Translations under genes and position numbers: made by a program | In this document: positions 51,667-59,956 of the stretch, one piece after another | How positions within the stretch are numbered: the first letter of the stretch is position 1 | Layout: the number at the start of each line of letters is the position of its first letter | Assembly (NCBI GenBank): GCA_002386465.1 | Contig: DGIT01000085.1 | Span: forward strand, 1 to 59,956 | Length of the DNA: 59,956 nucleotides | Reading direction: 5' to 3' | DNA from: Burkholderiales bacterium UBA4615 | GTDB taxonomy: Bacteria > Pseudomonadota > Gammaproteobacteria > Burkholderiales > Burkholderiaceae_E | Notes under the pieces: model-generated | The model's database searches: none | What the model saw: the letters and a program-made list of their open reading frames with translations, nothing else | Told to the model about the DNA's origin: nothing

Positions 51667-54572
51667 GACTGCACCTGTGGAGCACGTTGATCCGGATCAC
51701 GCAACACCCTGACCTTCAGGTCGTACCACGCGGCCTGCCCTGTGATCGGGTCACTGTTGGTGAGGCTGGCTTCCCCGGCTCTGGAAGGCAGGGTCTCGCT
51801 GATCAGGTGATTGAGCAGGAACCCTGCATTGGACTCGGCCGCATCGGCCGACAGACCCCATGTACCCGACATTTTTCCAATCGCGTTCCAAGTCCAGACG
51901 GTGTGCCGTTCGCAGCCTTGCATGGTCTTGAGCTGGCAGCGAATACGCCGGTGCCCGGCCTTCGCATCCATGCGCGCATGAGCCGGCGTGCCGGGCTGCG
52001 CATCGACCGGCGCATGGATGGAGTCGACCAGCACCCAGTCGCCATCGCTCAGCCCCTGCTCCGCTGCGGTTTGCGCATTCATGTAGAGAAAATTTTGCGC
52101 CACGATCTGACGCAGCCAGGCGTTCTGGCTGTCCCATGAGTGGTACATGACCATCGGCCGCTGCGTGATCGCATGAAACGGAAAAGCGTCGGGACCGGCC
52201 TGCTCGTCGGTGCGCGCGGTTTCAATCGGCGGGTACCAGAACGGCAGCGGATCGAAATAACGCACCAGACGTTCCTTGTCTTCCGCACGCGTGGGCTTAG
52301 GGCCTTCATACAAACCCTGCCCCGCCAGTCGAAACTTTTGCAGCGGCTCGCTGTAGATCTGCATCACGATCGGCTCGGCTTTGCCGATGAACCCGGCGCG
52401 CGCCGCCTCTTCGAGATATTCGCGGTTGGCAAAACGCATGTATTTCTGGGAATCGGGCCAGTGGTGCGCAAAGAAGGCCTTGCCCTCGATGTACGCCTCC
52501 CACTGCTTGGGGTTGGGCTCGCCCACCAGTGACTTTTCACCCTGCGTCCCACGCCAACCCGCCAAAAATCCGATGCCGGGCGCGCGCTCGTAGCGCAGGA
52601 TAAAGTCGCGGTAATCGGCAAATTTGCGCGCACCGTCAGCATCCACGAATGCCGGAAATTTCAGGCGTGCAGCCAGATCGACCAGTACGTCCTGAAACGG
52701 CCGCACATCACGGTCGGGTGCGATCAGCGGATGCCGAATCGCATCGGCTGCGGCATCGGGTTCTGAAATCGGGCGATCGAACATCGAGATCGCGTCATAG
52801 CGTTCAAAGTAAGTGGTGTCCGGCAGCACCAGATCGGCATATCGCACGGTCTCGGAGTCGAAGGCATCGGCCACCATGATGAACGGGATGCGGTACTGCC
52901 CGGCTTCATCACGGGCAGTGAGCATGGCCTGCGTGCCTGTGGTGTTCATGGACGAGTTCCAGGCCATGTTGGCCATGAACAGCATCAGCGTGTCGATCGG
53001 GTATGGGTCCGCTTCCACCGCATTGCGAATGACCATGTGCATGAGGCCATGGGCTGCAATCGGGCTTTCCCAGGAATACGCCTTGTCGATGCGCAAGGGC
53101 GTGCCGCGGGCATCGATGGCCAGATCCTCGGGGCGCGCCGGAAATCCAAGCAAGGGGCGCGTGGAAGCGGTGTCGGGTGCATCGAGGCGCGCGGCATCGT
53201 TTTCGGGCAGTTGCGGCGGCGGCACAGGCTTAGGAAACGGCGCGCGCGAGCGAAAGTTGCCCGGCCCATCCAGGGCACCCAGCAGCATCTGGATCAGATG
53301 CAGTGCGCGGCAGGTCTGAAAGCCATTGCTGTGCGCCGACACCCCCCGCATGGCGTACATCGCCACCGGGCGCCCCACCACCTTGTCGTGTGTCACGCCC
53401 CAGGCATCGGTCCAGGTGATCGGCAACTCGATTGTCTGCTCGAAGGCCACCTGAGCCATTTCAAGTGCCAGGCGCTCGATCTGTTCCGCTGGCACGCCGC
53501 ACTGACTCGACACCGACTCGGGCGAATACTCATCAGACAGCGCACGCGCAGCCATGAGCGACATCGCGGTGCTGACACGCTCACCGGTAGCAGTGACGAA
53601 TTCGCCAAAGAGCGCCGGCACCGCACCCGGCGCCATGGGCACAGGCGCCTTGCTGCGCTGATCCCACAGCAGCGGCTGGCCCTGCTCATTGCGCAGGAAC
53701 AAGCCATCGCGCGAAGTGCCCGGTGCTTGAATGACCAGCCAGGCCGCGTTGGTGTAGCGAAGCAGAAATTCCCAGTCGAAGAGTTCGCGCGACAGCAGCA
53801 CATGGCAGATCGCCAGGGCCAGTAACCCGTCTGTGCCCGGACGGATCGGCACCCACTCGTCGGCAATCGCCGAATAGCCGGTACGCACCGGATTGACCGA
53901 AACGAACTTGGCGCCACTGCGCTTGAGCTTTTCCAGGCCGATCTTGATCGGGTTGCTCGCGTGATCTTCAGCAACGCCCCACATCATGAAGTAGCGGGCG
54001 CGGTCCCAGTCGGGGGCGCCAAATTCCCAGAACGAATAGCCGATGGAGTACAGACCCGCAGCGGCCATGTTCACGGAACAAAAGCCCCCATGCGCCGCCC
54101 AGTTGGGCGTGCCGTACTGCTGCGCCCACAGACCAGTGAGCGCCTGCATCTGATCACGACCGGTGAAAAATGCGAGTTGTCGCGGCTGCGTGGCACGAAT
54201 GCGCGCCAGACGCTTGGTCAGTAAATCGAGCGCATCATCCCAGCTGATCGGATCAAAGATGCCTGCGCCGCGGTCGGTGCCAGGGCGCCGGATCATGGGG
54301 TGACGCAGCCTCGCAGGCGAGTACTGCTTCATGATGCCGGCGCTGCCTTTGGCGCACAGCACACCCTGATTGACTGGATGCTCCGCCGTGCCCTGGATGA
54401 AGCGCACCCGGGTGCGGGCGGGCGTATCGGCTGTGGCCGCGTCATCTTGCAAGGTGACCTGAATACCGCAGCGGCAGGCGCACATGTAGCAGGTGCTATA
54501 TGCGGTGCGTTGCGTGGAGCGGTCTTCGAATCGGACAGGGCGCTCGGCTGCAGCAGTCAGGGGAGGATTCAC
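51663..54572 (-). CDS. soeA: Molybdopterin oxidoreductase catalytic subunit, SoeA-like sulfite dehydrogenase
   Basis: 969 residues of the DMSO-reductase superfamily, without a Tat signal: the [4Fe-4S] motif (CYMCACRCG, from about residue 28, with a fourth Cys in VLCAKGSAG) comes almost at once. Molybdenum-bis-PGD blocks follow, including GRDQMQALTGLWAQQYG and FMMWGVAEDHASNPIK. A cytoplasmic catalytic subunit with DmsB and DmsC partners and a SulP neighbour fits SoeABC sulfite dehydrogenase, which oxidises sulfite to sulfate and reduces quinone. DMSO reductase, thiosulfate or polysulfide reductase are alternatives. Confidence 0.82.
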   Translation of the reverse strand: MNPPLTAAAERPVRFEDRSTQRTAYSTCYMCACRCGIQVTLQDDAATADTPARTRVRFIQGTAEHPVNQGVLCAKGSAGIMKQYSPARLRHPMIRRPGTDRGAGIFDPISWDDALDLLTKRLARIRATQPRQLAFFTGRDQMQALTGLWAQQYGTPNWAAHGGFCSVNMAAAGLYSIGYSFWEFGAPDWDRARYFMMWGVAEDHASNPIKIGLEKLKRSGAKFVSVNPVRTGYSAIADEWVPIRPGTDGLLALAICHVLLSRELFDWEFLLRYTNAAWLVIQAPGTSRDGLFLRNEQGQPLLWDQRSKAPVPMAPGAVPALFGEFVTATGERVSTAMSLMAARALSDEYSPESVSSQCGVPAEQIERLALEMAQVAFEQTIELPITWTDAWGVTHDKVVGRPVAMYAMRGVSAHSNGFQTCRALHLIQMLLGALDGPGNFRSRAPFPKPVPPPQLPENDAARLDAPDTASTRPLLGFPARPEDLAIDARGTPLRIDKAYSWESPIAAHGLMHMVIRNAVEADPYPIDTLMLFMANMAWNSSMNTTGTQAMLTARDEAGQYRIPFIMVADAFDSETVRYADLVLPDTTYFERYDAISMFDRPISEPDAAADAIRHPLIAPDRDVRPFQDVLVDLAARLKFPAFVDADGARKFADYRDFILRYERAPGIGFLAGWRGTQGEKSLVGEPNPKQWEAYIEGKAFFAHHWPDSQKYMRFANREYLEEAARAGFIGKAEPIVMQIYSEPLQKFRLAGQGLYEGPKPTRAEDKERLVRYFDPLPFWYPPIETARTDEQAGPDAFPFHAITQRPMVMYHSWDSQNAWLRQIVAQNFLYMNAQTAAEQGLSDGDWVLVDSIHAPVDAQPGTPAHARMDAKAGHRRIRCQLKTMQGCERHTVWTWNAIGKMSGTWGLSADAAESNAGFLLNHLISETLPSRAGEASLTNSDPITGQAAWYDLKVRVLRDPDQRAPQVQS

Positions 54573-54613
54573 GCGCGGTTGCTCGGTGGGGCCTGCGATG
54601 CAGACCGTGACCC

Positions 54614-54629
54614 GGGCCCGTGCGGGCCC
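54614..54629. other. GC-rich hairpin between the dehydratase gene and soeA
   Basis: GGGCCCG-TG-CGGGCCC forms a perfect stem, but there is no T-run on the minus strand. It may be a weak terminator for the upstream dehydratase gene or part of the soeA leader. Confidence 0.3.
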
Positions 54630-54727
54630 CGTATCCGCCCGATTCTAAGCGCTTTGGCCCAACCGACCGACCGGCTCACCCCTGCCATGGTCCGCATCAT
54701 TCCGAATTTGCGGACCTCGCGCATCCG

Positions 54728-55705
54728 TCAATTCACCAGTGCAGAAAAGCGCGCCAGGTCCACATTGCCGCCACTGATGATCACGCCGACCTTCAGGCCT
54801 TTGACGGGCACGGCGGCACTCAATGCCGCAGCCACAGCCAGCGCACCGGTCGGTTCGATCACAAGCTTCATGCGGGCCGCCACAAAACGCATGGCATCGC
54901 GCAGCGCCTCATCACTGACCGTGGCAATACCTGCCACATGCTGGCGGATGATGCCAAACGTCAGTTCGCCCAGATGCTGGGTCTGCGCTCCATCGGCGAT
55001 CGTGCGCGGTACATCGATATGCACGATGCGGCCTTCGCGCAATGACTGCTGGCCGTCGTTGCCGGCTTCGGGCTCCACGCCCCAGACCGCGCAACCCGGT
55101 GACAGGCTCGCCGCGGCTAAGGCGCACCCCGAGGTCAGGCCTCCTCCGCCCATGCAGACTAGCAGCAGATCGAGGGGACCGGCCTGCTCGAAGAGCTCCA
55201 CCGCTGCCGTCCCCTGGCCGGCAATCACGTCGCAATGGTCATAAGGCGGGATAAGCGTGAGGCCGCGCTCGCCCGCCAAACGCGCGGCAAGGGCCTCACG
55301 ATCCTCCTTGTAACGATCAAACAGAATGACCTCACCACCATACCCACGGGTGGCCTCGATCTTTGACGCCGGTGCATCAGCGGGCATGAGAATCGTGGCC
55401 TGCACCGACAGCAGCGACGCACTGTAGGCAATCGCCTGCGCATGATTGCCCGATGAAAACGCCAGCACGCCGGCCGCACGTTGCGTGGCCGGCAAGGCCG
55501 CAATGGCGTTGTAGGCCCCGCGAAACTTGAAGGCACCACCCCGTTGCAGGTTTTCGCATTTGAAAAAAAGCTGCGCACCGGTCAGTGCATCGGCCGTGCG
55601 TGACGTGAGCACGGGCGTGCGGTGCGCCACACCAGCCAGTCGGGTCACTGCGGCGCGGACATCCGAAAAGTCGGGCAAGGTGGGCGGCAAGGCAGAAAGA
55701 TTCAT
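54728..55705 (-). CDS. Threonine/serine dehydratase-like PLP enzyme
   Basis: 325 residues, fold-type II PLP enzyme lacking the C-terminal ACT regulatory domain of biosynthetic IlvA. The PLP lysine is K60 in GGAFKFRGAYNA, with SSGNHAQAIA and the phosphate loop GGGGLTSGCA. It resembles catabolic threonine dehydratase, serine racemase and hydroxyaspartate ammonia-lyase. ATG at 55705 gives MNLSALPPTLPDFSDV; the open frame extends upstream without resemblance. It lies 155 bases upstream of soeA on the same strand. Confidence 0.9.
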   Translation of the reverse strand: MNLSALPPTLPDFSDVRAAVTRLAGVAHRTPVLTSRTADALTGAQLFFKCENLQRGGAFKFRGAYNAIAALPATQRAAGVLAFSSGNHAQAIAYSASLLSVQATILMPADAPASKIEATRGYGGEVILFDRYKEDREALAARLAGERGLTLIPPYDHCDVIAGQGTAAVELFEQAGPLDLLLVCMGGGGLTSGCALAAASLSPGCAVWGVEPEAGNDGQQSLREGRIVHIDVPRTIADGAQTQHLGELTFGIIRQHVAGIATVSDEALRDAMRFVAARMKLVIEPTGALAVAAALSAAVPVKGLKVGVIISGGNVDLARFSALVN

Positions 55706-55817
55706 GGCGTCTACGGGTCGGTATTGAGGGGAAGTACGCGTCAGCGCACATCCTACCGAAGCGACTTCACGCCGCGCCCCGCCCCGAGAGCAGACCCTCA
55801 GGGCGTTTCGGGGACCC

Positions 55818-55856
55818 TTCAGTTTGCGGCACCTTCGTTCAGTTCGCGGTACCTTC
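55818..55856. repeat. Two 19-base direct repeats, period 20, before the ABC operon
   Basis: TTCAGTTTGCGGCACCTTC (55818) and TTCAGTTCGCGGTACCTTC (55838) differ at two positions. They end 37 bases before the ATG of the binding-protein gene. Tandem sites two helical turns apart could bind a regulator. Confidence 0.45.
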
Positions 55857-55892
55857 AGTCTTTTACAGCGCATTCCAAAGAGGCCGACCTTC

Positions 55893-57509
55893 ATGACGCA
55901 TCGCCCCCCCGCTCACACGGACAGTTCCAGACGTTCCCTGCTGCAGGCCGCAGCCACCCTCGGCAGCGCCTCCGTGCTGGGCATCCCGCTGGACACCCTG
56001 GCCCAGGCCGCACGCGGTGGCGTGGTGGTCATCGGCAGCACGCAACGCCCCAGGCATCTGAACCCGGCTGTGCAATCCGGCATCGCCACCATGCTGCCGG
56101 GCGCGCAGCTGTTCGCCACGCCGATGCGCATTGACGACCGCTGGCAACCTGTGCCGTACCTCGCTGAACGCTGGAGCGTTTCGGACGATGCCCGCAGCAT
56201 CACCCTGTACCTTAGAAAAGATGCCGTCTTCCACGACGGTCGCCCGGTGACGTCAGAAGACGTGCAGTTTTCTGTCGAAGCGGTGCGCGACAACCATCCT
56301 TTCAAGACCATGTTCGGTCCGGTCAATGCGGTCACGCTGACCGATCGCCATACGGCCGTGATCCGCCTGGCTGAGCCACACCCGGCACTGGCCCTGGCCA
56401 TGACCACGGTCTTTTTGCCGATCATGCCCAAGCATATTTATGGCGATGGCCAGGCCCTCCCCACGCACCCGCGCAACAGCACCGATGTGATCGGATCGGG
56501 CGCATTCAGGCTCGTGGACTTCAAGCCAGGTGAGCACGTCATCCTGGAGCGCTTCGATCGCTTCTTCATCAAGGACCGCCCGCTGCTCGATCGCATCATC
56601 ATTCGCGAGTTCAAGGACCCGGCAAGCCTGCTGCTGGCCTTCGAGCGCGGTGAAGTCGATGTGAACAGTGCGCTCACCGAGCCGCGCGACGTGGAGCGGG
56701 CGAGAAAAGTGGCGGGCGCCACGGTTGTTTCGAACATGGCCTCAGGCGTCGGTCCGATGATCTGGCTGGCCTTCAACACACGGCATCCGCAGCTGCAGGA
56801 CAAGCGCGTGCGTCAGGCCATCAGCTATGCCATTGACCGCGAGTTCATCACGAAGACGCTCTTCGCAGGGCTGCACAAGCGCGCCACCGGCCCGATCGGC
56901 TCGGCCAGCCCGTTCTACACATCCGATGTCGAGCGCTACGACCTGAACCTGGCCAAAGCCGCTGCGCTGCTGGATGCAGCAGGCCTCAAGCCTGGTGCCC
57001 AGGGCACGCGGATGCAGTTGTCTCTGGACATGCTTCCTGGGGTGGCTGACATGCGTGTCACCGGCGAATACATCAAGCCGGCTTTAGCCAAAGTCGGCAT
57101 CGACGTGCAGCTGCGCAACGCACCTGATTTCCCCACCTGGGCCAGACGGGTCTCAAGCTTTCAGTTCGACCTGACCATGGACTCGGTCTGGAACTGGGGC
57201 GACCCGGTGATCGGCGTGCACCGCACGTATTTGTCGAGCAATATCCGCGAGGGTGTGATCTGGTCGAATACACAGCGATACAGCAATCCCAAGGTCGACG
57301 CACTGCTCGCTGCGGCTGGCCGTGAACGTGACCCGGCCAAGCGCAAGGCGCTCTACACGGAGTTCCAGCGCATCGTGGTCGATGACGTGCCGATCGCCTT
57401 CCTCTACGAGCCCAATTTCTCGGTGGCCTTCAGACGGCTGGCCGATCCGCGCGCAAGCGTGTGGGGACTGATGTCACCCATGCAGGACTGGGGTCTGAGC
57501 AAGTCGTGA
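55893..57509 (+). CDS. ABC transporter substrate-binding protein, family 5 (peptide/nickel type)
   Basis: 538 residues. The N-terminus SSRRSLLQAAATLGSASVLG looks like a Tat signal. The SBP_bac_5 domain is complete: YLAERWSVSDDARSITLYLRKDAVFHDGRPVTSEDVQFSVEAVRD, IKDRPLLDRIIIREFKDP, IWLAFNTRHPQLQDKRVRQAISYAIDRE. Family 5 binds peptides, nickel complexes, opines or metallophores. The ATG at 55893 is chosen from the signal peptide. The stop overlaps the GTG of the COG0523 gene (GTGA). Confidence 0.92.
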   Translation: MTHRPPAHTDSSRRSLLQAAATLGSASVLGIPLDTLAQAARGGVVVIGSTQRPRHLNPAVQSGIATMLPGAQLFATPMRIDDRWQPVPYLAERWSVSDDARSITLYLRKDAVFHDGRPVTSEDVQFSVEAVRDNHPFKTMFGPVNAVTLTDRHTAVIRLAEPHPALALAMTTVFLPIMPKHIYGDGQALPTHPRNSTDVIGSGAFRLVDFKPGEHVILERFDRFFIKDRPLLDRIIIREFKDPASLLLAFERGEVDVNSALTEPRDVERARKVAGATVVSNMASGVGPMIWLAFNTRHPQLQDKRVRQAISYAIDREFITKTLFAGLHKRATGPIGSASPFYTSDVERYDLNLAKAAALLDAAGLKPGAQGTRMQLSLDMLPGVADMRVTGEYIKPALAKVGIDVQLRNAPDFPTWARRVSSFQFDLTMDSVWNWGDPVIGVHRTYLSSNIREGVIWSNTQRYSNPKVDALLAAAGRERDPAKRKALYTEFQRIVVDDVPIAFLYEPNFSVAFRRLADPRASVWGLMSPMQDWGLSKS

Positions 57510-58534
57510 GCACGCTGCTGCCCACGCTGGTCATCGGCGGATACTTAGGCGCCGGCAAGACCACGCTGGTCAACCACCTGCTGCGTCATGCCGATGGCCG
57601 ACGCATCGCGGTCATGGTGAATGACTTCGGTGAGGTCAGCATCGATGCCGACCTCATCGTGGCCCGGGACGGCGATGTGCTGACCCTGGCAGGCGGTTGC
57701 GTATGCTGCAGCGTGGGCAGCGATCTGATGAGTGCCCTCGTTGCACTGGGTGAGCGCACACCAGCCCCCGATGTGGTGCTCATCGAGACCAGCGGGGTCG
57801 CATTGCCCGGTGCCGTGGCGCGCAGCGCCCGTCTGGCCCCGGGCATCGGCATCGATGCAGTGATCGTGCTGGTCGATGCCGAAACGGTGCGCACCCGCGC
57901 ATCGGACCCTTATGTGGGCGACACGGTCCTGCGCCAGTTGCGCGAAGCAGATCTGCTGATCGTCAACAAACTCGATCTCATCGATCCTCAATCACTGCCC
58001 GCCCTGGAGGCTTGGCTGCTCGAGCAAGCACCGCAGGCGCGCAGGCTGCTTGCTCGGGAATCATTCGTGCCGGTGGAGTTGATCCTGGGCATGCGCCCCG
58101 AACGCAGCCCTGCAGGTCTGGCACCACACCCGGCAGGCGCACAGTCGGGCGACGCGACGCAGCGTGCGCCGTTGTCCGGGATCGCCCAGCGGAATCGGAT
58201 TGGCCCGGCCGCAGAGCCTGCCACCACCGTCTACGAGAGCGCCGACTTCAACCTGCCGCACCCTCTGGATGCCGCAGCCTTATCGCAGGCCCTGGGCGCG
58301 ATTCGTCCCGACCTGCTGCGCTTCAAGGGTGTGATGCACGACCTGCACCGCGGCCCGATCACCTTGCAGGGGGTGGGGGCCCGGGTGCGCATCGCGCAGG
58401 CACCTGAACAGATTGCCCGCACACTTCAGGAGCGAAGCTGCGGCCAACTGATGGTCATCGGACTGGCCGGTGCCCTGGATCGCGCAGCCATTGAAGCAGC
58501 ACTGAATGCTGCGGTGCCCGCAGGCAAAAAATGA
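57506..58534 (+). CDS. COG0523 (CobW/P47K-family) metal-chaperone GTPase
   Basis: 342 residues from a GTG that overlaps the previous stop. Walker A GGYLGAGKTTL at 11-21, the metal-site GCVCC motif with C65, C67 and C68, the LIETSG block and base-recognition NKLDL. A C-terminal CobW_C domain follows (YESADFNLPHPLDAAALSQAL...LRFKGVM). These GTPases deliver metal (Zn, Co, Ni) to target proteins. Its place between a binding protein and permeases suggests metal-linked uptake. Confidence 0.9.
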   Translation: MSTLLPTLVIGGYLGAGKTTLVNHLLRHADGRRIAVMVNDFGEVSIDADLIVARDGDVLTLAGGCVCCSVGSDLMSALVALGERTPAPDVVLIETSGVALPGAVARSARLAPGIGIDAVIVLVDAETVRTRASDPYVGDTVLRQLREADLLIVNKLDLIDPQSLPALEAWLLEQAPQARRLLARESFVPVELILGMRPERSPAGLAPHPAGAQSGDATQRAPLSGIAQRNRIGPAAEPATTVYESADFNLPHPLDAAALSQALGAIRPDLLRFKGVMHDLHRGPITLQGVGARVRIAQAPEQIARTLQERSCGQLMVIGLAGALDRAAIEAALNAAVPAGKK

Positions 58535-58592
58535 AAGGCCCGACAGGTCACCCTGCACGCAGACACGTGATGGCCGATACACTGCGCCGACC

Positions 58593-59567
58593 ATGCACAC
58601 CCTGACGCTGATTGCGAAACGCCTGGCCTATGCGCTCGGGCTGATTTTTGCAGTCCTGACCATCAACTTTGCGCTGATTCACGCAGCGCCGGGCGACCCC
58701 GCCATGGTGATCGCAGGCGAGATGGGCGGAGCCGACCAGGCCACGCTGGATCAGATTCGCCGCACCTACGGGTTGGACAAACCCATCCTCGAGCAGTACG
58801 CCACCTATGTGGGGCGCGCCCTGCGCGGTGATCTGGGCCAGTCCTACCTGTACAACCAGCCGGTCACCACGCTGATCATGCAGCGCTTGCCAGCCACGGT
58901 GCTGCTGGTGCTCACCGCCTTGCTCACCGCAATCCTCGTGGGCACGCTGGTGGGCGTATGGGCCTCCAAACGGCCGCACAGTGTGGGCAGCGGTGCAGTC
59001 ACCGTGATGTCGCTGGTCGGTTATTCGATGCCCACGTTCTGGACTGGCATTCTGCTGGTGATCCTGTTCGGAAAGATCATCCCGATCCTGCCGATTGCCG
59101 GCATGCGCGATGTGCGGATCTATGGCGGATGGTGGGTCACCACGCTGGACGTGCTGCATCACCTCATCCTGCCTGCGTTCACCCTGGCCATCGTCTACAT
59201 GGCGCAATACAGCCGGCTGTCGCGCGCCAGCATGCTCGAGGTGCTGGGCTCGGACTACATCCGCACCGCGCGCGCCAAAGGCCTCGCTGAGCGTCTGGTC
59301 ATCTGGAAACACGCCCTGCGCAACGCACTGATGCCGGTAGTGACGATCGCAGGCCTGCAGTTCGGCAATCTGATCTCGGGCGCAGTGCTGGTGGAAACCG
59401 TGTTTTCGTGGCCCGGTCTGGGCACGTTGGCCTTCGACTCCATCCTTGGGCGCGACTATCCCACTTTGCTGGGCGTGCTGTTTTTTTCATCAGTGCTCGT
59501 GATCGTGGCCAACCAGTTGACCGACCTGGCGTACCGCTGGATCGACCCGCGTCTGCGCACCCGCTGA
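58593..59567 (+). CDS. ABC transporter permease, DppB/OppB type
   Basis: 324 residues with six membrane helices. N-terminal signature LAYALGLIFAVLTINFALIHAAPGDP; cytoplasmic EAA loop YIRTARAKGLAERLVIWKHALRNALMPV, which contacts the ATPase. A trans-inner-membrane channel for the family 5 binding protein encoded upstream. It begins 58 bases after the COG0523 gene. The ATG at 58593 gives the normal DppB start; the open frame continues upstream without resemblance. Confidence 0.94.
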   Translation: MHTLTLIAKRLAYALGLIFAVLTINFALIHAAPGDPAMVIAGEMGGADQATLDQIRRTYGLDKPILEQYATYVGRALRGDLGQSYLYNQPVTTLIMQRLPATVLLVLTALLTAILVGTLVGVWASKRPHSVGSGAVTVMSLVGYSMPTFWTGILLVILFGKIIPILPIAGMRDVRIYGGWWVTTLDVLHHLILPAFTLAIVYMAQYSRLSRASMLEVLGSDYIRTARAKGLAERLVIWKHALRNALMPVVTIAGLQFGNLISGAVLVETVFSWPGLGTLAFDSILGRDYPTLLGVLFFSSVLVIVANQLTDLAYRWIDPRLRTR

Positions 59568-59582
59568 CCTCACCCTCACATC

Positions 59583-59956
59583 ATGTCTGCCACGCTCCCT
59601 GCCACCGCCACGCCAGCGATCGAAGTCCTGTCGCCCTCAAAGGAGGCCTGGCGGGTCTTTCGCCGCAACAAGGCGGCCATGCTCGGTCTGGTGCTGCTCA
59701 CGGTGGTCATTCTCACGATGCTGCTCGGCCCCACGCTGTACCCGGTGCCGCCCTTCGATATCGTGGCCGCACCGTTCACGGGGCCCTTCGAGAACGCACA
59801 GGTCCCACTGGGCACCGACTACCTCGGGCGCGACATCCTGGCCGGCATGGCCGTGGGCGGGCGCGCCACCTTGCTCGTGGGTCTGGCCGCAGCCGCCATC
59901 ACCGTCACCATCGGACTGACCATCGGCGCGCTGGCCGGCTATTTCGGCGGATGGGT
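59583..59956 (+). CDS. ABC transporter permease, DppC/OppC type (3' truncated by window)
   Basis: The first 124 residues are present. The N-terminal cytoplasmic segment EAWRVFRRNKAAMLGLVLLTVVILTMLLGP and the LGTDYLGRDILAGMAVGGRATLLVGLAAAAITVTIG block are typical of DppC. It starts 15 bases after the DppB-like gene. ATPase genes presumably follow outside the window. Confidence 0.93.
   Translation, partial: MSATLPATATPAIEVLSPSKEAWRVFRRNKAAMLGLVLLTVVILTMLLGPTLYPVPPFDIVAAPFTGPFENAQVPLGTDYLGRDILAGMAVGGRATLLVGLAAAAITVTIGLTIGALAGYFGGW

Noticed and set aside
1..59956. CRISPR arrays, tRNA/rRNA genes, prophage or integron
   Set aside because: No regularly spaced repeats, no cloverleaf-sized gaps with CCA or TTCGA-like arms that I could recognise, and no integrase or phage genes; a tRNAscan and CRISPR finder run would confirm.

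Overview
The window looks like a chromosomal segment of a high-GC betaproteobacterium, most likely Burkholderiales. This is an inference from gene content and order: the xseB-ispA-dxs run next to folE2, a polA / LOG-family / thrB / BPSS1780-like / uvrD neighbourhood, and two tripartite-tricarboxylate (Bug/TctC-type) binding proteins. No rRNA, tRNA, CRISPR array, intact insertion sequence or prophage was recognised. Genes are tightly packed and many are joined by ATGA or GTGA stop/start overlaps.

Layout. 1-4538: the 3' end of ileS, then lspA, coaBC, a 202-residue unknown membrane protein and dut. 4575-8005: transaldolase (minus strand), a tandem universal stress protein and a DUF4010/MgtC-like membrane protein. 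8002-11623 (minus): a small lipoprotein, an acetolactate-synthase-like ThDP enzyme and a Bcr/CflA-type exporter, with a triple GGGGTC repeat between the last two. 11732-17727: GNAT, YajQ and Nudix genes, then folE2, dxs, ispA and xseB on the minus strand. 17951-19915: a Rieske oxygenase followed by a mercaptopyruvate-type sulfurtransferase, preceded by a long dyad and a structured leader. 19930-22743 (minus): a ZIP metal transporter, a Bug protein and a Tat-exported dienelactone hydrolase. 22937-29397: glgB and a 1382-residue protein joining GlgX and MalQ. 29619-30155: an orphan PEP-CTERM protein behind a strong sigma-54-type promoter.

30218-38000: polA, whose ATG overlaps the ATG of the divergent LOG-family gene, then thrB, a BPSS1780-like membrane protein and uvrD. 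38315-40987: an 890-residue di-heme CCP/MauG-like lipoprotein. 41158-47612: an SDR, a LysR regulator and a divergent operon of CitE-like lyase, class III CoA-transferase, NtaA/DszA-type flavin monooxygenase and Bug protein, apparently a catabolic module for an unidentified CoA-activated acid. 47644-54572 (minus): soeA-soeB-soeC-like molybdenum sulfite dehydrogenase, SulP transporter and a MetX-like hydrolase. 54728-59956: a threonine/serine dehydratase-like enzyme, then an oligopeptide/nickel-type ABC transporter with a COG0523 (CobW) GTPase inserted between the binding protein and the permeases; the second permease runs off the window.

How the genes work together. Three modules stand out. 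The first handles alpha-glucan: branching plus a combined debranching/transglycosylating enzyme. The second is a putative sulfur module: cytoplasmic sulfite oxidation with an anion carrier, adjacent to a flavin monooxygenase operon of a family that includes C-N and C-S cleaving enzymes. The third is a metal- or peptide-uptake module. The best candidates for undescribed biology are the LysR-CitE-CoA-transferase-LLM-Bug operon, the GlgX-MalQ fusion and the COG0523-containing ABC operon.
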